In this document: one piece after another, positions 18,233 through 27,430 of the stretch
Layout of the letters: each line of letters begins with the position of its first letter
Position numbering within the stretch: the stretch's first letter is position 1
Assembly (NCBI RefSeq): GCF_900240405.1
Contig: NZ_OEQK01000005.1
Coordinates: forward strand, 186,001 to 250,000
Length of the DNA stretch: 64,000 nucleotides
Direction of reading: 5' to 3'
Source of the DNA: Salirhabdus sp. Marseille-P4669
Lineage (GTDB): Bacteria > Bacillota > Bacilli > Bacillales > Alkalibacillaceae
Notes under the pieces: model-generated
Databases searched by the model: none
The model's input: only the letters and a program-made list of their open reading frames with translations
Told to the model about the DNA's origin: nothing
Position numbers and translations under genes: made by a program

Positions 18233-19042
18233 TTAAATAGTACCATCAGTAACCGGCGTATCTGTAGTGGTTTCATTTCCTGGCCCACTATCAATCGTTA
18301 CGGTTATAGTTGAGGTATAAGTTCCTGCTTTAACATCTTTAGGGAGTAATTTTAGGTTTAATGCATCAGCGCCAAAATTAACTGTAAAAGTACCTTTACC
18401 TTCACCAGTGGGAGCGCTGAGAATTGTTACGCCAGTACCATTATCGAGTGTTCCTCCACTTTTTGTAATACTAGCGGCTGAACTAGAGCCACTTTCAGCA
18501 GTTAATGTTGGTGCATCAACTTCTAAAGAACCTGTTGGAAGCGTATTCCCACTAGCATCTGTAAACTGGGAAGCTAACATATGCACATTCCACCCAGCAC
18601 CTGTACCAGAAGGATCAATGACATCAAAGTCAGAAATAGTTGCTTTTACATCTTGCGTTGCCCCAGTTAAAGTAACATCTACTCTACCTACAGTAAACTC
18701 TTCTACTTGCAGTGCTCCACCGGATATTCCCATTGTAGATGTTGTATTACTAATCTCTTCTGCAAAAACATGTGAACTAGCATGTGGTGGGACTAATGTG
18801 AAACCGAGTATGGATGCTATTACTGCACCACCAATCATTACTTTTATTTTATTGTATTTTACACCTGGTAAATTCCGCTTCAAATATTCTAAAGCGGATT
18901 TCTTTATATTTTGTTTATCTGGTCTTTCCCCTAATTCTGTTGAAAATTCCTCTAACCCGTGAGAATTGGTATCCAAAAATAATCGGACTTCTATATTTCC
19001 CTGTTCGTCAGTTATAATTTCATGTTTTTTAAATTGAACCAA
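18233..19042 (-). CDS. WxL-type surface protein with a cytoplasmic N-terminal extension
   Basis: 269 residues from TTG at 19042, which has AAAGGAG upstream; the upstream extension to 19114 has no ribosome site. Residues 1-65 are hydrophilic and probably cytoplasmic. Residues about 66-86 are hydrophobic and end in VFA-EE, which could be cleaved by signal peptidase. The exported part has the WxL-domain signature SGTGAGWNV (Trp151) and ends with AGTYTSTITVTI, where typical WxL proteins have a second Trp. WxL domains bind cell wall non-covalently. The divergent neighbour encodes the WxL-interacting partner, which supports the call. Confidence 0.72.
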   Translation of the reverse strand: MVQFKKHEIITDEQGNIEVRLFLDTNSHGLEEFSTELGERPDKQNIKKSALEYLKRNLPGVKYNKIKVMIGGAVIASILGFTLVPPHASSHVFAEEISNTTSTMGISGGALQVEEFTVGRVDVTLTGATQDVKATISDFDVIDPSGTGAGWNVHMLASQFTDASGNTLPTGSLEVDAPTLTAESGSSSAASITKSGGTLDNGTGVTILSAPTGEGKGTFTVNFGADALNLKLLPKDVKAGTYTSTITVTIDSGPGNETTTDTPVTDGTI

Positions 19043-19147
19043 AATGTTTACACACTCCTTTCCGTATATAGGTAGTTTAAACCTTCTGATAAGAAATATG
19101 CACTTTGGATACACTACGGATAATGTTTATAAAAATGGAGGTCAAAA

Positions 19148-20179
19148 ATGAAGAATGTAAAGTGGATTTTTATTTTTATTATTTTTTTTCAAGTTGTAAA
19201 TCAAAATGTATTTGCTCAACAGAATGAGATTTCTATAGAAATTGAGCCTGTTTTCCCAGAAAATCAAGATGAGCAAATTAAAGGTTATTTCAAATTAAAT
19301 GTTCGTCCTAATGATCAACAAGCATTGCATATTAAAGTAAAAAATAAAAGAGAAGTAGAAACAACCGTTTCGATTGAAGGGGCGAATGCATTTACCAATC
19401 CGAATGGTGGTATATTGTATCGGGAAAATGTGGAAAGTGAAGACTCCCTTTTATTAGATAATGCAATTAGGCTTGGATCGTTAATAGAAGTGGACAAAGA
19501 GGTGGTATTAAAACCCCATGAAGAGAGGGAAATACCTATCCTTGTTAATGTTCCCGATATTGACGAAGGTACCATTTTAGGAGGTATATTAGTAAAAACG
19601 ATCGAGAACACCGAGGAGAATAGAGTTAATACCGAAGATGGAGAAGCAAATTTTAAAATAGATACGGAGGTTGTTCATGCAATTGCTATACAGTTAGATT
19701 TGCCAAACTCTGCTTCCACGGACTTTGAACTTGGTCAAGCAGGATTCAATTTATTAGGACCGAGTATAGAAGTGGAAATGAAAAATAATGCTCAAAAATT
19801 ACAACGTGATATTTCCGGAACTTTTGAAGTTACCGATGAAACAGGAACCAAGCTTTTTGACGGACAGATTCCCTCTTTTATGATGGCGCCTAGTACCCAA
19901 ATAAATTATCCAGTCGATTGGACTTATGAAACATTAGAAAAAGGTTTATACACAATCGCTGTTGAATTAACCGTCGATAACCAAAAATATACCGCAAACG
20001 AACAATTTAGAATAGGGGAAGAAGAAATTGAAGAATATGTAGAGCGCACTCAGCCAGTAGTTCCCCAAGCTAACACTGAAGACACTAGTGATATACCAGT
20101 TTGGGTTTGGATTTTAGCTGGAGCGATTGTTTTAGCTGGAATTATGTTTTGGCTCGGATCAAAAAATCGTAAACAATAA
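19148..20179 (+). CDS. WxL-interacting protein (DUF916 plus DUF3324)
   Basis: 343 residues: signal peptide (cleavage after VFA, about residue 23), a DUF916-type immunoglobulin-like domain (about 25-155) and a DUF3324-type domain (about 165-295). A linker, one membrane helix (about 318-336) and a basic tail follow. In Enterococcus and relatives such proteins bind peptidoglycan and present WxL proteins at the surface. ATG with GGAGG upstream. It sits between two WxL-type genes and is divergent from one and convergent with the other. Family assignment rests on domain order and neighbours. Confidence 0.82.
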   Translation: MKNVKWIFIFIIFFQVVNQNVFAQQNEISIEIEPVFPENQDEQIKGYFKLNVRPNDQQALHIKVKNKREVETTVSIEGANAFTNPNGGILYRENVESEDSLLLDNAIRLGSLIEVDKEVVLKPHEEREIPILVNVPDIDEGTILGGILVKTIENTEENRVNTEDGEANFKIDTEVVHAIAIQLDLPNSASTDFELGQAGFNLLGPSIEVEMKNNAQKLQRDISGTFEVTDETGTKLFDGQIPSFMMAPSTQINYPVDWTYETLEKGLYTIAVELTVDNQKYTANEQFRIGEEEIEEYVERTQPVVPQANTEDTSDIPVWVWILAGAIVLAGIMFWLGSKNRKQ

Positions 20180-20195
20180 GATAAATTTATCTCCC

Positions 20196-20230
20196 AAAAG
20201 GCTCTGAATCTCGATATTCAGAGCCTTTTT
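20196..20230 (+). terminator. Terminator of the WxL-interacting gene
   Basis: AAAAGGCTCTGAAT pairs perfectly with ATTCAGAGCCTTTT around six bases and is followed by T. Confidence 0.9.
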
Positions 20231-20358
20231 ATGTGAAATATTTTTAACAAAGTAGGCATTTGACAACTTTTCAACACTTCCATTACTCAAAACGTATTAC
20301 CTAGTTATTGAAGTATAATTAAATGGTAAGCTATTTCTATATTATAGGAGGATGCAGA

Positions 20359-20508
20359 ATGGATATTACGAGAGAGGAAAAATCTGCGAGGTTAGAGGTA
20401 ATGTTACAGGAGGCCTTAAAGCCACTTCATCAAAAAATAGACAACTTAGAAAAAGAATTAAAAGTCATTAAGGATAATCAAGGGGATATAAAACAATCAC
20501 TTAAATAG
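20359..20508 (+). CDS. 49-residue coiled-coil protein, function unknown
   Basis: ATG at 20359 with AGGAGG seven bases upstream; an earlier in-frame ATG at 20323 has no ribosome site. The product is charged and heptad-like (LHQKIDNLEKELKVIKDNQ in the second half), so a short dimeric coiled coil is likely. A terminator follows. I do not recognise a family. Its position inside the WxL locus may be coincidental. Confidence 0.65.
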   Translation: MDITREEKSARLEVMLQEALKPLHQKIDNLEKELKVIKDNQGDIKQSLK

Positions 20509-20517
20509 TATTCATCA

Positions 20518-20551
20518 AAATGGGCTCTCACATAAAATGAAAGCCCATTTT
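20518..20551. terminator. Hairpin between convergent genes
   Basis: AAAATGGGCT (20518-20527) pairs with AGCCCATTTT. It lies between the stop of the coiled-coil gene and the stop of the second WxL-type gene and can serve both. Confidence 0.75.
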
Positions 20552-20554
20552 AAA

Positions 20555-21127
20555 TTATGGTCCTTGTATAATGGCAAAGTTTAGAGAAATTATGTATTGA
20601 TTCCCTTCTTCATAGGAAGGAACAGATAATTGAAGACTTTCATCTGGAAAAGTAAGATTAACGATTCCCATTCCTTCTGTCTCATAGGCTGTTAACAACG
20701 TTTGTGGATGCATGTAGTCCAAAGGTAAAATACGCTTGTCATAGATATGAGGTAATTCCCCACCATTTGATGATATTGTAGCACCATGTTTATGTAGTAA
20801 TAACGACCCTTGAGGAAGTATTCGTTCCTCTCCATGTCTTGTTTTCTCCAATACAGGCGTCCCTTGTACCATGACCTTCCAGCCGAGTCCGGTTCCTGTT
20901 GCATCCGTAACTTCAATCTCCCCTAAACTTCCAACGATAGTATGAGTACCTTCATGGTAATTCATGTCAAATGAGGGTTTTGCAATTGCTAACGTTAATG
21001 GACCACTCTGAATGGAAACACGCACTGTATCTAATTTACTTTCTGCTGAATAAATAGAATGTTGAGTTACAAATAAACTTCCTAGAATAACGACAAATAA
21101 AACTTTCATTACTTTAAACATATCCAT
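20555..21127 (-). CDS. WxL-type secreted protein
   Basis: 190 residues: signal peptide (cleavage near YSA, residue 28), then one WxL-like domain with TGTGLGWKV (Trp83), corresponding to SGTGAGWNV in the protein at 18233-19042. The end, IISLNFAI, occupies the place of the second conserved WxL motif but lacks Trp. No membrane anchor or LPXTG is present, so attachment would rely on the domain or on the WxL-interacting protein. Two ATGs six bases apart follow GGAAGG; either may be used. Confidence 0.7.
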   Translation of the reverse strand: MDMFKVMKVLFVVILGSLFVTQHSIYSAESKLDTVRVSIQSGPLTLAIAKPSFDMNYHEGTHTIVGSLGEIEVTDATGTGLGWKVMVQGTPVLEKTRHGEERILPQGSLLLHKHGATISSNGGELPHIYDKRILPLDYMHPQTLLTAYETEGMGIVNLTFPDESLQLSVPSYEEGNQYIISLNFAIIQGP

Positions 21128-21204
21128 TGTTCCTTCCTTATACTCTACAATGGATATATTACTATAGTTTTATATCAAAAAGAGCAGTTAAATTCTACCA
21201 CAAT

Positions 21205-21870
21205 CTAACTCAAATATTTACTTCCCTCCCGAATACTTAACCGTTGTAGTGGCGTCTTTTCAATAAACTGTTTAACAGAATGGGGATTCGTCTTAGAATA
21301 CTCTCTTAATGCCCAGCCGATTGCTTTTTGAATAAAAAATTCTTTGCTATCTGCATTCTGTTTAATAAATCGATATAGTAGTTCTTCATCTGTATTTTCT
21401 TTATATTTCAGTTGAAATAAAATAGCAGTTCTTCTTAACCATAAATGCTCTCCATATGCCCAATCTTCAATTTTTTCTTGTATTACACTTGGATTATCTT
21501 TTGCTATTTTACCTACCGCTTTTGTGGCAAGCGTATCTACTGTATCCCACCATGATTTTGTCGTAATTAGCTGTTCTATTAGTGTTATATCTTCCTTCTC
21601 TAATTTCTTTAAGGAACGGTCAATATAATCTAATGCTGCGTTCTGATATTCTCTTTCTTCAAGTTCCCATAAATCCAGTACAAACCCTTTATGAAATGGC
21701 TCCTTCAAAAGCCCCGTTTCCTTATAAAACTTTTTCATAATTTCTCTGCGTAGCGGTGTTTTAATCCCGAGAAATGGATATCTGTTTTTCATATATTTTT
21801 CCATCGGCACAGCATTAGCTGTATTTTGATGTTTTTCGAATTCACTTACTAATAGTTGAATGAGCTCCAT
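21205..21870 (-). CDS. alkD: DNA alkylation repair glycosylase, AlkD family
   Basis: 221 residues of HEAT-like helical repeats. The active-site residues known from Bacillus cereus AlkD are all present: Trp108 and Asp112 in SWWDTVD, and Arg147 in WLRRTA. AlkD excises positively charged 3- and 7-alkylpurines without base flipping. The ATG directly follows the stop of the upstream SDR gene, so the two are co-translated. No link in function between them is apparent. Confidence 0.88.
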   Translation of the reverse strand: MELIQLLVSEFEKHQNTANAVPMEKYMKNRYPFLGIKTPLRREIMKKFYKETGLLKEPFHKGFVLDLWELEEREYQNAALDYIDRSLKKLEKEDITLIEQLITTKSWWDTVDTLATKAVGKIAKDNPSVIQEKIEDWAYGEHLWLRRTAILFQLKYKENTDEELLYRFIKQNADSKEFFIQKAIGWALREYSKTNPHSVKQFIEKTPLQRLSIREGSKYLS

Positions 21871-22728
21871 TTATACATCCCTTTTTCCTTTCAATACATG
21901 CTTTACTACTACTTTTTCCCATAATGCCCATGGTAATAAACTTTTGAAGAGGATTGTCATTTTAACCCCTGAACCAACGGGATATCTAAGCTTCTTTATT
22001 TTTTTCATCGCTGCTATCTGACTAATTAGCTCTGCAACCTCCATTGGATTACCATGCGCTTCTTCATTGGCGTTTATGTACGATTTCAATGCTGCTGTAT
22101 ATTCGTAGTATGGGGAGTCCTCCTTCATATATGCCTCCGATTGCTCCACACTTGAAGACCAGATATTCGTTCGGTAAGAGCCTGGTTCAATCAAAGCTAC
22201 TTGAATGCCAAATAGCTTTACTTCTAATCGCAGGCTTTCCGAATATCCTTCTAACGCATACTTTGATGAGACGTATGGAGACATTCCAGGAAAACCAACT
22301 CGCCCACTAATACTACTAACATTAATAATCGTACCAAATTGCTGTCTGCGCATAATCGGAAGAATGGCCTGCGTGACATTTATCGCCCCAAATACATTCG
22401 TATCAAACTGCTTTCGGTAGTCTTCTAGCTTTATCTCTTCCGAAAAACCACCTAATGCATACCCAGCATTATTAACAAGTAAATGAACATGAGGAAAAGC
22501 ATTTAGTTTTACTTTAAGGTTTTGAATAGATTCTTCGTCTGAAACATCCACATAGAATGGCTCAATTCGATTCAATACATTTTGATCCTTTACCAATGAA
22601 GGGAATACCTTTGCCTTATCTAGGTTACGCATTGTAGCTAATACATCATAACCTTCTTCAGCTAATTTTATTGTTGTAAGTAAACCAAATCCACTTGAAG
22701 CACCAGTAATAACCGCAACCTTAGACAA
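21871..22728 (-). CDS. Short-chain dehydrogenase/reductase
   Basis: 285 residues, classical SDR: cofactor motif TGASSGFG (8-15), NNAG (86-89), catalytic Ser139, Tyr152 and Lys156 (YVSSK), then EPGSYRT. Arg34 in TMRN favours NADP(H). It resembles Bacillus SDRs of about 280 residues with a basic C-terminal extension. The start codon is TTG with a weak GGTG site. It is in an operon with alkD downstream. Substrate unknown. Confidence 0.85.
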   Translation of the reverse strand: MSKVAVITGASSGFGLLTTIKLAEEGYDVLATMRNLDKAKVFPSLVKDQNVLNRIEPFYVDVSDEESIQNLKVKLNAFPHVHLLVNNAGYALGGFSEEIKLEDYRKQFDTNVFGAINVTQAILPIMRRQQFGTIINVSSISGRVGFPGMSPYVSSKYALEGYSESLRLEVKLFGIQVALIEPGSYRTNIWSSSVEQSEAYMKEDSPYYEYTAALKSYINANEEAHGNPMEVAELISQIAAMKKIKKLRYPVGSGVKMTILFKSLLPWALWEKVVVKHVLKGKRDV

Positions 22729-22759
22729 GTACTCTACACCAGCCTTTCATCTCTTGAAA

Positions 22760-24220
22760 TTACTCATTCGCTACCATAATTACCTCAGCATACACCTTAA
22801 TGGCATTTACATAATTATCGACACTAATATGCTCATTCGTTCCATGCATGCGCTCTAAATCCTCCGAAGTAAGTAGAACAGGTAAAAAACGATATGTATT
22901 TTCTGAAATTCGATCATAATGTTTCGCATCAGAACCCGCAAACATTAAGTACGGTGCTATAATAGCATCCGAATATACATTTCTTGCTGCCTTTTGGATG
23001 ACTTCGAATTGCCAAGTGTCATAAGAAGATACTTTACTAGATTCACTTCCTGAGACAGTTACATTTATCTTTTCATCAGCTATTGTTTCTTCTATAAATT
23101 CTTGCACACTTTCTAATGTTTCACCAGGCATAAGTCTTAAATTAATGACTGCTGATGCACGCTCTGGTAAAGCGTTATATTGTTCACCTGCTTGGAAAAT
23201 CGTTGGTGCAATGGTTGTACGAATTAATGCAGCAGATGCAGGCTCGTCTAGAAGAATATTTTCTATCAATGGTTCAAATACAAAGGAATTTGCAAATACA
23301 TATTTCATCCCAAAGCTCATTTCAGGGGCAACATATTCAAATAATGCTTTTCCTGGTCCTTGTAAGTCAGCATCAAATTGTGTCTCTTCTAATTTAGCGA
23401 TAGCAGCGGCAATTCTACCGATATTCGTACTAGATTTTGGTTGTGAGGAATGTCCTCCACTACCTTCAATACTTAATTCGGCTGTTGCAGATCCTTTTTC
23501 AGCTATCCCAACAACGCCAACAGGGTGATCTACTCCTGGAACCATATTCTTCACAATCGCTCCACCCTCATCTAAGACAAAGTCAAAGGTAATCCCACTA
23601 TCTTCTAACGTATCTACAATTGCTTTTGCTCCTTTTTCTCCTCCTATTTCTTCATCGAAACCAAACATAAAATACATATCTCTAGTAGGTTGAAAGTCTT
23701 GTTCTATTAAATAGGAGACTGCCTCTAATATACCAATAACTCCAATTTTATCATCCAGTGTGCCTCTTCCCCATATAACCCCATCTACAATTGCGCCACT
23801 AAAGGGATCTTGCTTCCAATTCTCTTCCGTGCCTTCTAATACCGGTACAACATCATAATGTCCAGTTAACCCAATTGGATTTTTATTCTTGTCGCTACCT
23901 TCCCACTTATAAACAAGTGCGTATTCATTTATCTTTTCCAACTCTAGTTGGTCATGTACCTCTGGATAACTTTCTTCTAGATAAAAAATAAATCGATCAA
24001 ACTCCGCAAAGTCAAATTTAGACCGATCTTGATAGGAAATGGTTTTATATGTTAAGCTTTCCGAAAAACGGGCTATAGCCTCCTCCTCATTTAATAAGAT
24101 TGTAGTCTCTTCAGGAGTTGGTTGTTTAGAAGAAACCCTCATTGTATTAAAAACGGTTACAATAATGAATATAAGAAGCAATGATAATAAAATTAATAGT
24201 ACAAGCTTCCACTTTTTCAT
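22760..24220 (-). CDS. Membrane-anchored M20 metallopeptidase, carboxypeptidase S-like
   Basis: 486 residues with an N-terminal membrane helix (about 7-25) and then an M20 zinc peptidase. Metal and catalytic residues are His121 and Asp123 (GHYDVVP), Asp156 (GTLDD), Glu190/Glu191 (FDEEIGG), a later DEGG, and a C-terminal His in MHGTNEH. The inserted dimerisation domain is present. The closest functional models are yeast Cps1 and animal PM20D1, which cleave or form N-acyl and Gly-X amide bonds. The active site would face outside. ATG with AAGGGAG. It lies 31 bases upstream of the SDR start and may be co-transcribed with it. Confidence 0.85.
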   Translation of the reverse strand: MKKWKLVLLILLSLLLIFIIVTVFNTMRVSSKQPTPEETTILLNEEEAIARFSESLTYKTISYQDRSKFDFAEFDRFIFYLEESYPEVHDQLELEKINEYALVYKWEGSDKNKNPIGLTGHYDVVPVLEGTEENWKQDPFSGAIVDGVIWGRGTLDDKIGVIGILEAVSYLIEQDFQPTRDMYFMFGFDEEIGGEKGAKAIVDTLEDSGITFDFVLDEGGAIVKNMVPGVDHPVGVVGIAEKGSATAELSIEGSGGHSSQPKSSTNIGRIAAAIAKLEETQFDADLQGPGKALFEYVAPEMSFGMKYVFANSFVFEPLIENILLDEPASAALIRTTIAPTIFQAGEQYNALPERASAVINLRLMPGETLESVQEFIEETIADEKINVTVSGSESSKVSSYDTWQFEVIQKAARNVYSDAIIAPYLMFAGSDAKHYDRISENTYRFLPVLLTSEDLERMHGTNEHISVDNYVNAIKVYAEVIMVANE

Positions 24221-24320
24221 GCTATACTCTCCCTTCTTCTCCTAACCTATATTCACTACGACGTTTGAAAAGTCCTTTTAAAAATGAAAAAAGCCAACGA
24301 TTTGAAGTTGACTTTTGTTT

Positions 24321-24917
24321 TCATCTTCTATTTTTAATTCGTTCGATTACCAGTAAAAAATAATAACTATCATGCGGTACAAAATGTGCTTTATGTACCT
24401 TTTTCTGAATCGGTGTAGATACACCATATTTATCCTTCCAATATCCAGTTACTTGAATTTCCTCTACTTCATTTGAGAATAATCTATATAAGTCATCTAT
24501 ATTAGCACACACCATACCACTAACTTCATTATCTTGAAAATGCAGTGGCTGAACTTTTGGATTATAGTCATACACAAATACATTAGCGAATTCCTTATCT
24601 ACAAACGGAGGAATTTCAATACAATCTTTTATAATGCCTATTGGGGTTAATTCAGAAATGGAAACATCGATCCCTAGCTCTTCTTGTATTTCTCGAATAC
24701 CATCTTCTATACGTTCACCAGCTAATACATGTCCTGCAGCAGTAATATCCAACAGACCAGGAAAGTCTTTTTTACTATTACTACGTATTTGCAAGAAAAT
24801 ATCATTCGTATGGACAAACCAGCACTGAAACGTTTGATGCCAATACCCTTTTTGATGTACCTCTTGGCGTGAGGCTATTCCAATATTATTAAGCTTGGTG
24901 TCATATATCGTAATCAT
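24321..24917 (-). CDS. Nudix hydrolase, isopentenyl-diphosphate-isomerase-like branch
   Basis: 198 residues with an intact Nudix box, G-x5-E then REIQEELGI (about 62-84). The preceding YWHQTFQCWFV and the later AGHVLAGE match the YfcD/IDI-like Nudix group. Members act on diphosphate compounds of unknown identity. The start ATG has only a weak ribosome site. It lies between the M20 peptidase gene and the phn-like cluster without obvious connection to either. Confidence 0.8.
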   Translation of the reverse strand: MITIYDTKLNNIGIASRQEVHQKGYWHQTFQCWFVHTNDIFLQIRSNSKKDFPGLLDITAAGHVLAGERIEDGIREIQEELGIDVSISELTPIGIIKDCIEIPPFVDKEFANVFVYDYNPKVQPLHFQDNEVSGMVCANIDDLYRLFSNEVEEIQVTGYWKDKYGVSTPIQKKVHKAHFVPHDSYYFLLVIERIKNRR

Positions 24918-24980
24918 TTCGTTTTCAATCGTTAATCATCCTAACTGTAATAAAGTACATTTGATATCTTCACACGTACA

Positions 24981-25715
24981 CTATTGATACGTTATATGGA
25001 ATATTTTTTCGTTAAATTGCTCTGGACTTCCATCGAAAATAACATTTCCGTTTGAAAAAGAAATGATACGCGTTGCAAATCGTTTAGCTAATTCAACATC
25101 ATGGACATTAATAATCGTTAGCAACTGATGGCGTTCGTGCAGCTCTTTTATTAAAGTGAATATACGATTTGAAATACCAGGATCAAGACTGGAGACTGGT
25201 TCATCACCTAGTAGCACTTTAGGGCGTTGCAATAAAGCTCTCGCAATACCGACTCGTTGTTTTTGCCCGCCACTTAAATGCTCGACTCTTTGATGTATAT
25301 AATCTTTTAGTCCTACTTCCGCTATGACTTGTTCAGCTGCTTTCTTTTCTTCTGCGGTAAAGATGCCGAACATGTTTTTAACAGAGCTTCGATAACCAGC
25401 AAGACCAGTTAAAACGTTTTGTAATACGGACAAGCGGGGAATCAAATTAAAGTGTTGAAAAATCATCCCCATTTCTCTTCGTATTTTTCGAAGCTCTTCT
25501 TCTTTTTGATTCGATATTTGCTTTCCTTCCCAGAAGATATCCCCACTTGTTGGTGTTTGTAAACCATTCAAGCTTCGAATAAAGGTGGATTTTCCAGCAC
25601 CGCTTTTTCCAAGAATACAAATAAACTCACCCTGTTGAAAGGTTAAGCTAATGTTGGAAATAGCATTATCTTTACTTCCGAAATAACGTACGGATAAGTT
25701 ATCAACAACTAACAT
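24981..25715 (-). CDS. phnC: ATPase of a PhnC-type ABC importer
   Basis: 244 residues. Walker A GKSGAGKST (36-44), signature LSGGQKQR (147-154) and Walker B LLGDEP (168-173) are intact. The FQHFNLIPRLSVLQNVLTG segment is typical of PhnC proteins for phosphonate, phosphite or related anions. ATG with AAGGAG. It is last in the order D-E-C, 11 bases after the permease gene. The substrate is set by the binding protein, see 26494-27378. Confidence 0.85.
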   Translation of the reverse strand: MLVVDNLSVRYFGSKDNAISNISLTFQQGEFICILGKSGAGKSTFIRSLNGLQTPTSGDIFWEGKQISNQKEEELRKIRREMGMIFQHFNLIPRLSVLQNVLTGLAGYRSSVKNMFGIFTAEEKKAAEQVIAEVGLKDYIHQRVEHLSGGQKQRVGIARALLQRPKVLLGDEPVSSLDPGISNRIFTLIKELHERHQLLTIINVHDVELAKRFATRIISFSNGNVIFDGSPEQFNEKIFHITYQ

Positions 25716-25726
25716 TTTAAAACTCC

Positions 25727-26491
25727 TTATATGACCCGTTTTCGAGCATAACTACCAATTACATCCACTAACACTACCATTCCCATAATCAGTAGAACAT
25801 CAAGAGCTACTGCAGAATAATGAAATGTTTTAAAATCATTAAAAAGCCGTTGACCTATTCCTCCTCCCCCAATAAAACCAAGAATCAGTGAAGTACGAAT
25901 GGCGACTTCGAAACGGTAAAAGTAATTGGATAGTACGTTTGGCCATATTTGCGGTAAAATACTAATCAAATTGGCAAAGCCTCGTTTTGCTCCTACTGCT
26001 GTCATTGCTTCCCTTGGACCAGGATCAGACGCTTCTATCAATTCGGAGATTAGTTTACCAAGAACTCCAACGTTGTGAAACAAAATTGCCAATACTGCTG
26101 GAAAGGGGCCTAAACCGATTGCAGTAAGCAAAACCAAGCCCGTTACGATTTCCGGAATAGAGCGAACAAAACTTAACAGAACACGGGAGGAGTGAAATGT
26201 TAGTTTATTAGGTGCTGTATTTCGTGCTGCTAAGAAGCTTATTGGTAGTGAAATGAGTAAACCAAGAAAACTACCTAAAAAACCCATCGCCACTGTTAAT
26301 ACACTATCCTCAAGCATCCCTTTCCATTCAGTTGTAGACATTGGAAACCATTGAGATAAAAAATCAATCATATTACGAAAGTCTTTAAATTTTGATAGAT
26401 CAAAATCTGTTATCCTCATGCTAATGAAAACAAATAATAGCAGCAAAATACTAGTAACAAATGTTCGTTTCTTAAACCACAAATCAATCAT
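25727..26491 (-). CDS. phnE: Permease of a PhnE-type ABC importer
   Basis: 254 residues with about six membrane helices and the permease cytoplasmic loop EAMTAVGAKRGFANLISILPQ (about 160-180), which couples to the ATPase. It matches PhnE/PtxC-type permeases. The ATG is two bases after the stop of the binding-protein gene, implying coupled translation. Confidence 0.84.
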   Translation of the reverse strand: MIDLWFKKRTFVTSILLLLFVFISMRITDFDLSKFKDFRNMIDFLSQWFPMSTTEWKGMLEDSVLTVAMGFLGSFLGLLISLPISFLAARNTAPNKLTFHSSRVLLSFVRSIPEIVTGLVLLTAIGLGPFPAVLAILFHNVGVLGKLISELIEASDPGPREAMTAVGAKRGFANLISILPQIWPNVLSNYFYRFEVAIRTSLILGFIGGGGIGQRLFNDFKTFHYSAVALDVLLIMGMVVLVDVIGSYARKRVI

Positions 26492-26493
26492 CT

Positions 26494-27378
26494 CTATTCT
26501 TCAATGAATCCCTGCCTTATCGCAGCTTGTTTAATGCTAATATAATCGTCATCCGTTGCAGTAGTAAAGCCTGATGCACCAAATGCATCTAAAATAACAT
26601 TATCGTCAATCGCTAAAAAGGCTTCTTGTAATTTTTGAATCGTTTCTTCATCTGTATCTTTATGTACTGCCCATGGATATTGGAAAAGTTCCTCCGACTG
26701 CCAAACTATTTTCAGTTGTTCCGCATCTATTTTTCCTGCGTCTACTAATTGATTGTATATCGCGCTGTCGATTGCACCTGCATCAACCTGTTTATTTTGA
26801 ACAGCTAAAGCAGTGGCATCATGAGAGCCAGTAAAACGAATAGAATTAAATTTGTGTTCATTTTCACTCGTATAAACACCTTGATCTTGTAATTCGATGC
26901 TTGGTATTAAAGAACCTGATGTTGAGCTTGGATCTCCGAAAGCAAAATCAATTTCAGTAGGATTATCTAATAGCTCATCAAGCGAGTTCCAACGATTATC
27001 TTTATGCGTAATAATATAGGAGTAATAATATGGTTCTCCATCAATTAATTGCGTTATGATTGCTTTCGCTCCGCTTTTCTCTTGAGCAACAACGTATGTT
27101 AGTGGTCCTAAATAGGCCATATCAATTTTATCGTAATTTAATGCTTCTACTACCCCGTTGTAATCGGGATAAACGTCTACCTTCACTTCTTGTTCTAATT
27201 CTTGGGTGAGAACTTTTTGTAATCGCTCCATGGCATCCGCCATTTCTCCTTCTGTTTGTGCAGGTATGACACCGATTGAAAATACCTCTTCTTTTGTACT
27301 TATTTCTTCGTCGTTACCTCCGCATGCTGACAAGAAAACGATTAAGCTAGCGATAAGAGTTCCAATAATTTTCTTCAT
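26494..27378 (-). CDS. phnD: PhnD-type oxyanion/phosphonate-binding lipoprotein
   Basis: About 294 residues from ATG at 27378 (GAGGTG site). Lipobox LSAC with Cys19. The family ligand loop is DPSSTSGSLIPS, with the Ser-Thr-Ser that holds the phosphonate group in PhnD proteins, and YNGVVEAL (about 70-77) is also conserved. It delivers the ligand to PhnE/PhnC. The gene starts 51 bases after selD on the same strand, with only a terminator hairpin between. No C-P lyase or phosphite dehydrogenase genes lie nearby, so a phosphonate role is not supported by context. Phosphite, phosphate or a selenium oxyanion are alternatives. Confidence 0.8.
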   Translation of the reverse strand: MKKIIGTLIASLIVFLSACGGNDEEISTKEEVFSIGVIPAQTEGEMADAMERLQKVLTQELEQEVKVDVYPDYNGVVEALNYDKIDMAYLGPLTYVVAQEKSGAKAIITQLIDGEPYYYSYIITHKDNRWNSLDELLDNPTEIDFAFGDPSSTSGSLIPSIELQDQGVYTSENEHKFNSIRFTGSHDATALAVQNKQVDAGAIDSAIYNQLVDAGKIDAEQLKIVWQSEELFQYPWAVHKDTDEETIQKLQEAFLAIDDNVILDAFGASGFTTATDDDYISIKQAAIRQGFIEE

Positions 27379-27397
27379 TTTCGTACACCTCAATCTA

Positions 27398-27430
27398 GAT
27401 AAAAAAGGCCTTTTATCTGGCCTTTTTATC
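27398..27430 (-). terminator. Terminator/attenuator between selD and phnD
   Basis: GATAAAAAGGCC pairs with GGCCTTTTTTATC around AGATAAAA, starting at the last base of the selD stop. No separate promoter for phnD is obvious in the remaining 20 bases, so phnDEC may depend on readthrough. Confidence 0.75.

Noticed and set aside
18112-18294. 60-residue minus-strand frame overlapping the WxL gene end
   Set aside because: It spans a terminator and the 3' end of the real gene; composition is not protein-like.
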